Shown here: positions 32,948-47,435 of the stretch, in pieces
Numbering within the stretch: the first letter of the stretch is position 1
Layout: each line of letters begins with the position of its first letter
Assembly (NCBI GenBank): GCA_003991915.1
Contig: RQTK01000077.1
Span: 348,000-411,999, forward strand
Direction of reading: 5' to 3'
Source of the DNA: Elysia chlorotica
Taxonomy: Eukaryota; Mollusca; Gastropoda; Plakobranchidae
Length of the DNA: 64,000 bases
Notes under the pieces: model-generated
The model's database searches: none
Told to the model about the DNA's origin: nothing
Seen by the model: only the letters and a program-made list of their open reading frames with translations
Translations under genes and position numbers: made by a program

Positions 32948-35900
32948 CCAGCTGTACAACAGCCGGCTCTAAGACCTAATGTCGTTGTATTGGTGAACTG
33001 TGAAATGCGCTTTCAAGCATTTAAAAATTCTTTGCTTATATCCAAGTCATATTATGGCTTGCATTTAAACAATGAACATGTTTTTTTCAGTCGCTTACTT
33101 TATGTTGAAACTAAACAATGTAAATACGTTTTCAATTGAAACTTAATTTTGGAGATATTTTTGTAGCACATGGGAAAATCATTGATATAAATTATGTTTA
33201 AAGTAGATTTTGTATGCTAAGGCCAGCTTTTACATGAAAGTGATTAATTATTTATTTGCAATACTATAAGGGAAGTAATATAATATACCTTGGGATTATT
33301 TACGTTATTTACTCAATGAAAAAACTCTAGAAACGATTTGCTAAAACATAGACATCGCTACCTATCCTTGATAGGCACAAATGAATATAAACTTTGAAAT
33401 ACATAATTTTTTTATAGTCAATGGCATTTTTGTAACTTCTAGTCAAATTTTAAAGTCTGTCAAATAAGATCAAAAGATAACTATATATACATGCCTACAG
33501 CAGGTTTAAAACTTTTTTTAAAATTTCAAATGTGCAATTAGTTTGCTATAATAGCCCCCTTTTCTTCCACTGTTGCCATAGATTATTATTATACAAGTTC
33601 ATTGCAAGCATGATGTAACTTTTTACACATTTAATATTTTTGCTGTGACCAATTTATCATGTGTTGCTGATTTTTAATTTTGTGTAAAATCTACCTTTCA
33701 TTTAAGATAAATCATCTAGTCAAAAATACTGCATATAGCAACTATTTGGGTTTTCATACACAAGATCTAGGTCTATGATTTTGCATTTGATAATGAATTT
33801 GTGAAATGAATATGGATAGAATTTTGTCAGGGCAAAGTATTTGTTTTGTACATATTTAAAATACCCCCAGTTTTTTCCTTTTCTTAACACCTTGATAAGT
33901 CATGGAAACAAAGGTGTTACTCTACTTGTTTCAAACATTTAAAGCATGCAAGATACTTCCAGACATAGGTTTGAAAAAACCCACACACTCTCCAATCATA
34001 TTTTACAGGAAGTTCTTTGAAAATGCCATTATATCATTATGTTTCAATCTCTGAAAAAAGTGAGTTATTCACAATCATGCTATCGTAATTATTTTAAAGT
34101 TGTATGTATGTTTGATATCATGTACTATGAATGAGATTATTTTAAATTTACACTCAGTAAATTGTAAATTTACACGAAATTAATTAACCTGAACATAACG
34201 TTAATTCGTACCTCTGCTGCTATATAGTATAACTATTTTTGCATTGTTCTCTCTGCCTCCTGTTGTGAGTGTGTTGTGTAGAGCTTCTGTACCCTGGTTG
34301 TGCTCCTCTGGTCATCGAACTGATTTCTACAATCTCTCTGTATCGGTTGTGACAGTATATACGCTTCTTGTTGTTTATCAAACTTTATTCATTTGACACC
34401 ACATCACCCATCCATCATTATAGACTTGTCAAGTACATGTAACTCTATCATACAAAGAAAAAAAGTTTATATAATAGATTATAATATAATGATCTATAAT
34501 GTTTCAGATGAAAACTGTGGAATTTCAATATATAGAAGCCAAACTACAATGACTCATGTTACATTCCTTCTACTTTACACTTTATACTTAAATTCAATTA
34601 TGATTTTGGTTTGTGTTTTTACTCAATGTTGGATACTTTACAAATGCTATTTATTTAGCGTCTAAACAATCACAGTATAAGTTAAACACAAGTTGGCACT
34701 GGAAGGATATCAAAGACACATGCAAGATGAAATCTACTGTGCATTTAGACAGGAACATTCATAAAACAGGAAGTAACTGTACAGTTTAAAAATATTAAAA
34801 TGGGAAAAATTGATAACTTTCATGAAGGTAACTTGTTTTAAAAGACATTTTTAAGGACTTCAAGTAAGATATTATGATGCTGAAAAAAATCTAAAAATAG
34901 ATTAAACCGAAGAGGGTATGGATACAACTCCATTTGTTGTTTTTTTTGTGTTTTTTTTTATTAAGGGCAGCATTACTTAAAAAGATATGAAGTAGCTTGT
35001 CATGCTCATTTCATTCCATCAACTACCATCATTACCCTGTCTGATTCCATTCCAGATGTCCTCTTTCAGAAAACGGTTGTGACTTGTACAAACAATTTTA
35101 ATATTTTATACACTTTACCCTACCCTAAATAATACTTATACCTTTCCCTCAAAGCCCGCGTTGTGAATTGTGCTGTTTTATTGAGTATACCTACAGGTTC
35201 AAAATTTAGACGGTGTTCTTATTACTTTTATGCAAAATTATGTATTTTGCTAATAAGATTGGTGTTAAAGTTTTTTCAAGATCCTGAGAATCTATGAAAA
35301 ATGACATTTTTCATTGAATATGAATCATTCTCTTGAATGAGCTGAACAGTAACTTTTTAAAGTAAACTGGAGGTTTGAAATTTGTAAACTTTTGAAATAT
35401 GGTAACAACTATAAGTGACATTCGCAAAATACAAAACATATGGATCACATTTCGCTCTCTTTGGCAGCACCATTGAATTCATAGACAAAAAAAGTACTAA
35501 CTTCCACCACTCAACAGTTCATGTTCGTAGTTCAGCAAACCTAAGTGAAGACTTTGTGCCATTTCGTGAGATAATTTGTACATTATTCCATAGATCTCTG
35601 TGCTGCGTTAGTATAATTCCAGATTTTGGGGTGTTATTCTAGATACTACAATAGTTGTGTAGTATAAAAATTATTATGTTTTTTTATTATGTCTAATATA
35701 TGCTACTCTTTAACTAATTTGATGTGTTTATCATCCAGTTCTGGATTTTTTTTTACATAAAATGTATTTCCTATGTAGTTTAAACGAGTTTTACCACTCA
35801 AATTCAATTAAAGTAGGCCTACTAGAATTGATATCTGTTAGGAATCAAATGTCTTTAGAACATTCCTTCAACCATTAATATTTCACAAAATGAAGAGAAG

Positions 35901-37130
35901 CATTATTATCTCTATATTCCAAAATAAGTAAACAACATTCTACAGTGTAAAGTTAATTTTGTGCCTTTGTGTAAGGCAAACGCAAGCTCAAACTGATATC
36001 GTAAACATGCATCTATTTCACTGGCACTTACGTTTGAAAAAACTCCATATCTCTCTTTTTCTGGTTATTTAATACACAAAACAAAACAAAATATTGCAAC
36101 ATGATACAAAGCAAATAGTTTTATTTTTTTTCAAACAGAAACAAATGAATGTATCCCAAGAGGAATTGTTTCAGGGTATAGATTACCTTAACACAAAGAA
36201 TCTGATAAACCTCAAATGGAATCAATTATTTATTGCACATTATCAACTATTCAAACAAAGATCTCATGTTTCTAGTGAAAATCTGTGACAAGCGTAATCA
36301 ATTTTTTCACAGATTCACTGGTTTTCCCCAAACGTCTGCCTGTTTGTCTTTGTTTGTCTAAAATGATGCCCTCATTTCCAGCATTGCCACAGACGTTGCC
36401 GCCATGTCTAAATTGTGTATGTGATAATATCTCTGGGGAGTAATGTTGTTCTGTGTAAATCTTTCTTTACTTTGCTTAGAGCGACTTTTGAAATAAATTC
36501 GAAACAAACTGCAGCAGTCTACATTTGCGTTTTAGTATCAAGCAACTAGAAAACTTCAACATTACCAAATCATCATTGCAAGAGACAAAATGTTTCTTCC
36601 TTGTTTTATGTCCTAAAGTAAAATTAAATGGTAGACCATCCATACTACAGTTAGTAATATGTCGCTCAATCTTTAAAAAGTTTGCATATATTAAAATGCA
36701 TCTTTTTGGAAGGCCTCCTTTTATTTGCTGTATGCTCACAGCTGATTTCTTTGTTTTTCCCATCAATATTTCAGAGCTGCAACAGAAAGACTCTTTATTT
36801 TTGATTGAATAAACATATTACTTTCATTCTTTTAAGTTAATGAGTTTCAGAAATTGAAAACCTCACTATTATTGATAATGTTTGTTTTCAATGCGTACAA
36901 AAAAACCGAGGGTTAAAAAATCAATTATATGAACTACTATTGTTATATTTGAATCTTTGTTTATTTTTTCTTAACATTAAAAAAAAGTGTACAAAAATTT
37001 GTTCAAACGTTTTGAATTTGTTTTTTCAAAACGAAGTTGCATCTCTACAGATTTACATGTTGTGGTGTATTTTGTGTCTATGACATTATACAAACCAACA
37101 GCTAAGTCAAGCTGTTGTCATAATCACTAT
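32948..37130 (+). other. Probable 3'UTR and downstream AT-rich sequence
   Basis: This follows the stop codon without any recognisable repeat or exon. It is AT-rich and apparently unique, which fits a long 3'UTR. Pumilio-type octamers TGTANATA occur at 33119-33126 and 33847-33854. Canonical AATAAA hexamers first appear near 36492 and 36807; the transcript end cannot be fixed from sequence alone. Confidence 0.45.
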
Positions 37131-37180
37131 TACTTTTATAATTATTATTACTTTATTATTATAATTATTGTTATTATTAC

Positions 37181-37232
<52 letters not shown>

Positions 37233-37380
37233 GATTATTATTATTATTATTATTATTATTANNNNNNNNNNNNNNNNNNNNNNNNNNNNNNNNNNNNNNN
37301 NNNNNNNNNNNNNNNNNNNNNNNNNNNNNNNNNNNNNNNNNNNNNTTATTTTTGTTATCATTACTATTATCATGATCAAT
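37130..37380. repeat. (TTA)n microsatellite with gap
   Basis: TTA runs on both sides of an 84-base N gap; the frames over it read poly-Tyr, poly-Ile or poly-Asn and are not genes. Confidence 0.95.
37262..37345. other. Assembly gap, 84 N
   Basis: Run of N inside the (TTA)n tract. Confidence 1.
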
Positions 37381-37399
37381 ATTAAGTTCATGTCATAAT

Positions 37400-40300
37400 C
37401 ACCTATTAAATTGGACATAAAATTAAATCATTATATTAAAGAATGCTAATAGTAATGAACAAGTTTTGCCAATGTGTAAAATGTCGTATTGACTTTGTGT
37501 ATCACAATTTGTCATAATTCATTACATTTTTTATCGTTCTCTCTATCTTCTACTGGTCATCCTTTTCTTCATCACAGGCCTGCTTAGGCAAGCAAGATAC
37601 TATTTTTTATTTACAACAGCATGCTTGGTTATGGGTAAGCTCTTGTATCTATGTCATTATATTTTTAATATCAGAATCAACGAGGAAATTATGGTGATTT
37701 TTGAATGGAACTATTTTGTACTTGGTAGAAATAATTACTTGTGAATTGTTCTCTTCTTTTTACAGTTCCTTACTCACTCTTATATATTATAAGAGAGTCA
37801 AAACTTGATTTACCTTTTAAAACGTCACCTTGAAACACATTCTTAATAACTGCAGGATCATTCATGGTTTTTTTATTCCACATTTGCTGCAAACACAAAC
37901 AACAAAATTTTTTCACACTAAAAGGTTTAGCACTTTTATAAACGTCATAATTGAAAGACAACAAGGAATTTTTGAAAAATTTCTATTTACCTAAACTGTA
38001 TGTTTACAAGACAAAAAGCGTGATTGTACTCTGTATAAATTGTTCAATAGTACTTAATAGTTATTGCATATATTACCTTTTTATCCTTGATATATATCTT
38101 TTTTTTTTTAGTTTTTGCAGGGAATTTTTTTTCACTTTCAAACTATCTGATGACTTTTGTGTAAGTTTTACGTGCTATCTAATATTTATGAAAAATAAAA
38201 ATAAATGATTTATTAAATCACAATGTTATTGTTACCAAGACTGAAATGTTAAACGTCAGAGATGGACATTCCGAATTGTTCAATAAAGACAATAGAAAAA
38301 CAATGTCACATTATAACTTTTGATACTAGGAATTATTTGTTGCGCATTGCAAATACTCCAATATAGAATGTAACTTTCCGCTGTTATAAAAATAAATCCA
38401 GATATTTACAAGCTTTGCTTTATTACAAATTAATTTTGTAGACAATAAACAGAAATATGACTAGTTTTATGATCTTTATCATCGTTTATATTTATGATAA
38501 CTTAAACTGTGCATTGATGTTTATCTAATTTGTTTAAATATAAAAAAAAACATAGCGGTTTATCTCAAATCAAAAGTGGATAAAAAGTAGAGTAAATAAG
38601 TTTTACGCAGATCTAACAGTACACAGCTGCCAGATTCAAGCACTGCAAGTCGTCTGTCTCGCTGCTTAACACAACAAATATAGCTGAACCTATCTGATAA
38701 AGATCTAAATATAAAGTAAGGCGTTTACATAGATATACACTTTAATATCTAGTCACCTTGTAAATCAGAGATGAACAAAACTTATAAAAAAATTCTTTGT
38801 TTATCACTCCCTATATTTTATGTATATCATTTTATAACAACTACGCTCGTAAAACAATTTCACATCTTTTTATTATTTTACCATAATATGTTCATTGATT
38901 CTTTTGCTTCCTATGTACAGCGTTCAGGTATTGACCAATCTTGTTAAGTCTGTACGGTACAGTGAATATTTAGAATACCTGTGTACATACTAATTAAAGA
39001 TTTAATAATTGTTTTAATTGATAGTTTAGTTTGTCTCTGTTTAAGACCGTGTAATTTTGTCTACTGCAATTTTTCTAAATCAAATTAATATTTTGTTTTC
39101 ATTTTTTGTTGAACTTACTTGATAAAGGATTGGAAGTATGTGTATAATTTATGACATTGCATGCGTTTTTGTGATCTCTCTTTAATTTTCTAGTTTAGAA
39201 AAAAAAGTGCAATAAAGCTTATATCTGATGAGAAAACACCTGTCTTGAGTTTTGTCTCTTTTAAAACGATGATTGTTTTGTTTTGTAAAAACTCGCCGGG
39301 GATATAGATAACAAAGAGTTTTCAGAGAAAAAAAATCCTCTTATTGCATGATTTTAGACCTTTAATTCCTGAGGGGTCGGACCACTTAAATCATAACCCC
39401 CACGTGTCTCCCACTGCTTGGGATTCGAACCCACACCTTCATCTTGTCTGGGTTGACGATGCAAGCTTTTTACCACTTTGCTAACTGAGCTCCTGATAGT
39501 TAGAGCATTTCTCCTGCTCCAGATCAATAGAGAGCTGTTCTCGACTATATCAGCCAGTAGCTTTACAACTTTCGTTATTCTGTTGGCAATTGTTGAAATC
39601 TTAGTCAGGAGGTCGTGGGATGATAACACTATGAAACCTAAATTGGCATCACTACAGGTTTGTAGCCGGCAACTCACATCTCTGTGTTTAGGTTTAGTTT
39701 AGGTACTTTTATCTTTCGTATATATGAGCCTCTTCAATTCTGTTCTTATGGAACTGTTAGATCTACCATAAGTAGGCCTAACTGTTGTGCCCAAGATGAA
39801 TGGATCACGATAGCAGGTCATGCTTTAGTCTAGTTTCTTTGATTATACTGGGATGACTGTCTCGCTGTAGAAGGTATACTGAAACTTTACAGACGTCACA
39901 CCTGTGTAGTAAGCATTTTCTTTGATTTATTGTCTTGTGCCATCTTCCGTGCCACGACTTAGCGCCTCTCTCTGTTTGGAATATTACTGCATTTGCTTCA
40001 GGGAAGGCAGTCCCCCCTTTAGCCGGGTTTAGACCTGTGCCAAGTTCCTGAAGGACTCAGTTATGCATTTATGTACATCGCCCATGTACCCGGGCGAGTT
40101 TGCAAAGGGTCAACACATGCTGTCCTAGCGGGCAAGTAGGGTATTCTCTATTTCTCCACCGCATCAAATTCGCGTTAGATCGTAAACTGATCTAATGAGG
40201 AAGCTAATCCGAAATTATGCCATATGCCAAATGTCTTTCCATATTGGAGATCTTTGCAGGGCAATATCATATTAATTGGTCAATTGTGCCTGTTGCGGTT

Positions 40301-43300
40301 GTTGGACTACTTTCTTGATCCTCCTGAAAGCTTCATTCAGTCGTGTCTCATTGATGACCATGTATTATTTGCTCTCGTTACCTTCTGCGTTCGACAACCA
40401 CTCTTTTGTGACCTCAGAGTTTTGCAATCAGTATGGGTTTGCTTGATCCACAGCTTTGACAAAATCCACTTCCCTTCCAATCTTCATGGTATGTTGCACT
40501 GTCTTTACAACGGTCTCTTCCAAATCTTCGTCCCTGGTGTTTTCTTTTAAGACGGATTTTAGTGGGAGTGTCAACTTTCCTTAACGACAGTACACTGACT
40601 TGTGAAACCTTAAGGTGTCCCTAACCATCTCCAGGTGAACTTATTAATCTTAACTTCCAATACCACTAATCTAGTTGAGGAAATCTCATATACAAGGAGC
40701 GACCAGAGTAGTTTGGATATTTCCATGAACTGAAGGCACCACACTTTGAGTTTATCCTGTAGTCAAAATCTGTTAATGGCTAGGAGGCCTTTTTGTGGCA
40801 TATTCTGTTGTTTCTAGCCCTTTTCTGGTATCTTTCATTGATGAAACGTACCACATATCCAGGCTGGTAACTGATCCTTGACAGACTGTTGGTGTCTACT
40901 GATCGCCCTCTGTGAATGTCTTTCTTTACTTCCTTATTTGAAACTCTCACTAGATGCGCCAATAAATACATACAATGGATACATTTTAGATCATATTAAC
41001 TACCAGGCTAATGGTGAATCAATTTTTATACTTTGTGCTCACACAAAAGCGGCAACGAAGCTACATTTTGTAACGTAGAAATGCACAATTTGTAAGTATT
41101 ATTTGAACCATAACATGTTTGACCTTTTTTTTCCTCAACTCTAGCAGTTCTCAGCTTCCGGTAGTGCTATAAGTTACACTATTAAACCTCCAGACGAGAC
41201 CTCCCTAGACAGCCTGAGACAGTCCGAGACGTGCCTGGTCTAATAATTGGGTCTTGATTTCAGCCTTCGAGCACTACACGGTAACGACTGTTTCTTTCTC
41301 TGTTCGGAACACCCGCACTTAAAACCAACAGCTTTTAACTGTAGGCTATTTTAACAATATAACGTTTCAAAAGAAAATGGATAAAGAATACGACTCACTT
41401 GTAATCGAAATTGATTTTACAATGTGTAGTTTAAAGTTTTGTTTTGATTTTTGTAACTAACCTTAACATTAAAAAACACCAATATAATGTATTTTGTGTG
41501 TCAGTGCGTATTTGTTCAAAAAACTAATCAAAATACCCCCAATAGGAACACAACAACACACACGAAAACTCATAAACTCAAGGAAGATGGAATTATATGG
41601 ATTTTACACTTATGTATCCGATAAATAAAATAACAGTATTCCTCTATTGTCCTCTTTTATAATTATAGTACCGACTTTTATTGAGTGGCTTAAGAACTTT
41701 CTTCTTAGACTGTAAAAAACTGTTTTTTTTCACTTTATTTTTGTTTTTGTTTTGTTGTGTTTGTTGTTGTTTTTTTCGGGCAAGGGATTGTTGTGTTGTT
41801 GTTTTTGTGTGAGTGTGTGTGTGTGTGTGGGGGGGGGGCGGGGCGAAGGGTATAATTCCCTCCATGCCTGAATCTAGAACGTTGTGTGTTGGCTTTAAAC
41901 ACAGTAGTCCAGCCTCGGATTTTGGAAGAAAACAGCTCCTGAATTTTTAATGTTGTTTGTGTCTGTGGATCGCTTTATCTTCCCACACCGCTTGGGTACT
42001 GCTGGTACAATCGATAGAAAAACCAAGACTATCTCACTGTCTTTAATTATCTGGTTAAAAAGGAATCTTAAAACTACAATAAGGTGGTATACAATTAACT
42101 AACTAGAAACGAAATTAAATAGGGCTTTAGTTTCTTACCTTTCAATACCAAAAATAAGTCCTAATTAGCGAAAGGTTTGATGGATATGTAGGATATGTAT
42201 GTCCTCCCTATGATAAAGCATGCAACAGATAGAAGTCGTTTTCTGAAACTCATTTCATATATCTCCTTTCTTCCCAAAAGACGTGTGAATCTAATGGAAT
42301 AATTTTACCGATGATATGACACAAAAACATCATACATACTACAAAGCTTTATTTAAATACCTCACATAAAAATTAGTTGAAATTTTTTATAGGAATTTCT
42401 AAGTGAGTTGAGAGGAAGAAAAAAAGTTAGATGGAAAAAATATATATAGAATCCATCTAGTTGACACAAGGTGCCGTTGACACAAACGTGGCTGGTAAAA
42501 CAATGCCTAGTTTGTTCGAATAGTTTGTCCAAAAGATTCCAAGATGTCTGAGATTGAGACCTTAACACGATGATGTGTCACGTCTGTTGGTTGAAAGAGG
42601 ACCCGTGACATTGTGTGTATGTGTGTACAGGCCAGGATTTTAAACATCTGAAACCGAAAATGAGAGGTTTAAAATTGAATTTTGATCACTAAGCGTCTTT
42701 ATCTGGGTTTGTGAATTTAAATAAGTCTACGAAAAAACGTCTAGGTATCTTAAAAAATAAATGTAAAATTATTTTCTGGGTATAAATAGATATTATTCGA
42801 AGTAGAGGCTGACAGAGACTGGAGGAAAAAAAATCGCCACCGCATAGGCGTCTTCGATGATTTTCCAGAGTTTCCATCTGAGGAAGGAACACAAACAAGG
42901 AAAACTATAGAATAATAAGCAATTTGTAATGTAGATCTATTTGATGTGCGAATGATACAAACCACCAAGATGATTCAATGCCAAGGATGGAGATATTAAG
43001 TTTATTCTTTTTTTCCCCTCACATTTAAAGGGCATTAAATGTATCTACAGCTGAGAGGTCTTATGGACCCAGTTATGTACGCTTAGATCTAAAGGTTTGA
43101 GGAAAAAACATATTTGCGGCGTTTTTTACGAAATGAGTTTCTCGGTGCCTTGGGCTTAGCCACAGTCAAAGATGTATAAAAAGAACAACCACATTATAAA
43201 TATACGTGCACAAGTTTAATTTATTTTCTTAAATAATGGAAGCTTTTAAAATAAAGCATTACTTTTGGTAATATTAATTCTCTTTCTTATCACAGTTGAA

Positions 43301-43380
43301 TTTATGTAATATAACTCTAACTTGTACTCAAATTAATCGTCTTGACATAATTATGTATTGAAGTCTTCCTGGAAATAGTC
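37400..43380. other. Non-coding stretch; possible decayed mobile element at 39.7-41.1 kb
   Basis: 37400-39300 is AT-rich and may still be 3'UTR, with AATAAA near 38193 and 39210. 39700-41100 is richer in GC, and its minus strand has a fragment VDFVKAVD near 40440-40480 that weakly recalls the DFxKAFD motif of reverse transcriptases, with many stops. A (GT)n/poly-G tract lies near 41807-41841. Nothing else is identifiable. Confidence 0.35.
39395..39495 (-). mobile_element. tRNA-like SINE head
   Basis: The reverse strand has AGCTCAGTTAGCAAAGTGG, close to box A, and GGGTTCGAATCC (box B) at tRNA-like spacing, but no cloverleaf with paired acceptor ends. A different head from the 12-kb family. 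Confidence 0.5.
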
Positions 43381-43385
43381 TAACA

Positions 43386-44132
43386 TGATAAGTCTAATTA
43401 TGACCCAATTTCAAAAAGAAAAAAAAGGTATCTTTACTACTACAAAGCTTTTATAAATCCTTAGTATTTTTCCTCACAATGACAAGTTACCCCCCCCCCC
43501 CCTGTCCAATTTTTCACGCAACGTCAGGCCAATTAAACGATCCCAATCAACTGTGACTCTTTTTGATAATTGCGCAGCGAAAATTAAAACTGCCGCTTTC
43601 TTTGGGAAGTTCCCCGTATTGAGTGACAGCATGATTGGGTCCTATCACGCCAACAAGGATTGCCATTGGCGAAGCATCATCTTGGTGGACGAAGTGTTTG
43701 TCTTGGTCAATATAATAACATCAACGATGTATAACACGGTGCAACTTCAGCCAATTGAAAAAAACTAATAACAATAAAATTATTTGCCCATGGTGTCTCA
43801 TAGTTTCAACAATGATATAGCCATTCTTCGCGGCAACATAGAAGTAAAACCAGATGATAGTTTCCCTATGTCATTATTATTATAACGTTTCTTGAAAAAG
43901 CTAACAAGAATTATGTGAAACAGAATAGTTCCGCTCTTTTTTATACGAACTGACTAAGGAGTTCCACAACTCGATAACTATGCAGGCATTTTTTTTTTCT
44001 TCCACTGCTTGACAATCCTATAAAAAAATGTCATTCAACTTATTGCATAATACATTAACTGAAATAATTGCCTTCTCTCTGTCTATATCGATATCTGGGA
44101 CATAAACAGATTGACATATAGATGGATAGATG

Positions 44133-44213
<81 letters not shown>

Positions 44214-44730
44214 TCTAATGATGACCCAATTCCATAAAAAAAATTTTTTTACTACAAAGCTTTTATATCTCCTTGGTATTTTTCCCCACAATGACAGTTA
44301 CCCCCCCCCCCCCTTTTTCACCCAACGTCAGGCTAATAACACGATCCTAATCAACTATGGCGCTTTTGATAATTGCGCAGCGAAAATTAAAACTGCCGCT
44401 TTCTTTGGGAAGTTCTCCATGCCGACTGACAGCATGATTGGGTCCTTATCACGCCAACAAGGACTGTCATTGGCGAAGCATCATCTTGGTTGACGAAGTG
44501 TTTGTCTTGATCAAGATAATTACAACAGCGATGGTATAACACTGTGCAACTTCAGCCGTTCGAAAAAAAAAATAATCACAATAAAATTATTTGACCATGG
44601 TCTCTCATACTCAAAGTTTCAACCGGAATGTAGCCATTCTTCGTGGCAACATATAAGCTTAAGTAAAACCAGATGATAGTTTCCCCATGACACGATTATT
44701 ATAGAGTTTCTTGAAAAAGCTAACAGAAAA
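43386..44730. repeat. Direct duplication, about 530-bp copies about 825 bp apart
   Basis: Copies at about 43386-43910 and 44211-44730 share ATGACCCAATT, a poly-C tract, TTTTGATAATTGCGCAGCG, AACTGCCGCTTTCTTTGGGA, ACAGCATGATTGGGTCC and CCAGATGATAGTTTCCC. They are separated by about 300 bases that include a (GATA)n run. Confidence 0.92.
44121..44214. repeat. (GATA)n microsatellite
   Basis: More than 20 GATA units ending at the start of the second copy of the 43.4-kb duplication. Confidence 0.95.
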
Positions 44731-44740
44731 AAAAGAGAGG

Positions 44741-44783
<43 letters not shown>

Positions 44784-44800
44784 TAGAGAGACAGTCCCAT
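44731..44800. repeat. (GA)n microsatellite
   Basis: GA run directly at the end of the second duplication copy. Confidence 0.9.
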
Positions 44801-44979
44801 CCCTGCAATTTCCAAGCCAAATGATAACAAGAGTTTAGGACAAGGACCAAGGACCCCCCTGATTGGCATCACTCACGATTGTCGGCCCATGACAAATTTG
44901 TTACGATAATTAAACTGGCCAGGGGTATTCATCCCTCCCAATAATTCATCTTTCCTCAATGATGGTCATCCTCTCACTT

Positions 44980-45576
44980 CTCAGCGATGCTCATCTCTCT
45001 CTCAGTGACAGTCATGTTCAGGCGATGGCTGGAGAGGTTCTCCCTCCTCTCTCACGCACTCTCTCTCTGTCTCTCTCTATCTTTCAAACTCTTTCTCTAT
45101 CTCTTCGTGCGCCATTGTCCATTCTAGCTCTTTATCTATATATCACTCTCTCTATCCATCTATCTCGTACTTCTCAATCCTCTGTCTATTTCCTTTATCT
45201 CACTCTCTCCGTCCTTTCTTTCATTCTCTAATTCTGTCCTTTCTCTATTCCTCTCTCTCGACCACTTGTGTGCTTTATCACTCTCTTTCTCTCCCTAGCT
45301 GTCGTGCTCCCCAACTTTTCGTCCTCTCTCCAGCCCATTGTGTCTCTCTGTATCCCCTCTCTCTATCTCTCACTCTGACAGTGACATCCATGCGATGACC
45401 AGAGAACTCTCTCTCTGACATGGCTAATTTCAACACCCCTTCTCTCTGCCAATTATATTGTTTTGCTCAAGTCTCGAATCCGAAGTGGTTATTCTTTCAC
45501 CATTAATAGTGAAGATCATTTCGATTCACATTTTTTGCTTTCTCTCTCTTTCTCGCACCCTCTCTTTACACACACA

Positions 45577-45618
<42 letters not shown>

Positions 45619-45680
45619 CCTCTCTCTCTCTTTTTTTTCTCCTTCAATCTAAATATCGATCTATCTATCCCTCTTTGTCC
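44980..45680. repeat. (CT)n-rich low-complexity region
   Basis: Degenerate CTCTCT/TATCTC sequence with a pure (CT)n stretch at about 45582-45613. Frames over it are Ser/Leu-rich and spurious. Confidence 0.85.
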
Positions 45681-45939
45681 GTCGGTAATATGTTTTGCAA
45701 TATTCACTACTTTACAGCTGTTAAATAGCATTAATGTCTTTTATATTCATCTTTTTTAGTCATCATTTATCTAATTTCCGAACACAAAATTCTTTTCTGC
45801 GTTCCTCTTAAATGTATTGCTACACTCGTTATTCTAGGTTTGCTGTTTTTTGTTTTCCTCAGCCCATCAATTGTCAGCTTTTAACACCTTACTATCTAGC
45901 CAAACAGTAACTGAATAACGAACAAAACGGCAGTCTCGA

Positions 45940-45992
45940 GCCAAGAACCGCCTGATTAGAACCCACATACTCTACCACCTGAGCTGCCTAGT
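45940..45992 (-). mobile_element. tRNA-like fragment
   Basis: The reverse strand gives AGGCAGCTCAGGTGGTAGAG and GGGTTCTAATC, resembling boxes A and B of a tRNA or SINE head. No complete cloverleaf is visible. Confidence 0.35.
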
Positions 45993-46318
45993 TCTTTTAA
46001 TTCTTCCTCTATCTTTGTTTAATTCTATAGAGAAATAAAACAATTATGATTATAACTCTAATAATAATATGTATTCCTTCTTTGAACGTTTTCTAATAGA
46101 AAAAATAAAGGATTGTTTCTTTTTCCTATCTCATACTTATTGTATTTGGTTCTACTGCAGAGAACCCCGAGTGCTCGAAGTCGAATCCCATTCCCCAGAA
46201 CCAAGGCTATAAAATATTTTGAAAGGAACCTAAAATATGACTACATCAGTCGCTAACCATTAGGGAAGAAAATTGAGAGAGTACCGTCACAGATCTAATC
46301 TCCAGCCTGCACCCTGGG

Positions 46319-46320
<2 letters not shown>

Positions 46321-46402
<82 letters not shown>
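46321..46402. repeat. (GA)n microsatellite
   Basis: About 38 GA units; Arg/Glu frames across it are not genes. Confidence 0.95.
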
Positions 46403-46404
<2 letters not shown>

Positions 46405-46496
46405 AAGTTTTTGAAGTTATCATATATTTTCGTTAGAGAGAGAGGGGGGCGCTATTGGTTGGCTCGTTGTCCGTATAGTGTGACAGAAGTCCTGGC

Positions 46497-46575
46497 ATAG
46501 ACTCTAGAGGCTGTGTGTCTGTGTGGCAAAATTCGAAAACTGTCAGAACTTGGTCTCGGGACCATAAACATTTCT
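46497..46575 (+). mobile_element. Partial degraded SINE
   Basis: CTGTGTGGCAAAATTCG...CTGTCAGAACTTGGTCTCGGGACC resembles the body of the SINE family; head and tail are missing. Confidence 0.4.
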
Positions 46576-47435
46576 CCCTGTCTCTTATCTTAGTTCTCGC
46601 TCTGTCTGTTTTTCTCTCATTTTTTTCTCTCCGTCTTTAATGTCTTTATATCTTCCTGAGATGATCACTGTGTCAATCGGTTAAAATCCAATTTCAATAA
46701 ATCCAGACATGTTTTATTGGGATACCCCGGTACATATCTTTTGAAAAAAAATTCCACATTATAATACATTATCTTAATTTATAATGCGTTCGAGTGAAGT
46801 AGTTTTACAAGTCTATATTGTTTATTTCCAATCGAACAATGTCTAACATTATTTATGATTTTTATATAGTAGTCTGGTCATTGTTGAATACAATTCCTAT
46901 CAAGTATTTACCGCAAATCTCTGTACTTGATTGATTTATCTAGTAAATCAATCTTATTTGTAATACACACGTATGTTTAGAAGACTATATTATGAACGAC
47001 GGAAACATTGTTGATATTAATTTCTTTACTGTGTGTGATTATAAATGTAATAAGTTTCATTATGAAATGCCTATTATTTTTTAGAGAGAACTAGACTTTA
47101 CGAAAATGCTTCGAGAAAGAACAACGCGCACCTTGATAATCCTTTCCTTTTCAAACTTTATTGTGAATATCACTATGTTGGCTAGAGACTGTATACGTAT
47201 AAAAGTATGCATGTCCTTCCCATTTTGTAGTTTATTGAGATTTTTTATCTGATACATTCAGCTTTGCGTGAAATTGTCAATCCACCCCTAGGATAGCTTT
47301 TGTCTGGGTATTCTCAATCTGTCTGAAGCATCCAATTTCATGGCTTCATACGTTCTCAGCAGTTTTGGGTGCGGAGACACATGCAATTTTATGGGCTGTC
47401 TATTTGTGTAATGCCGCACAATAAGTTCAGGATAG

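Noticed and set aside
36987..37418. Poly-Tyr, poly-Ile and poly-Asn frames spanning the N gap
   Set aside because: (TTA)n repeat and unknown bases only.
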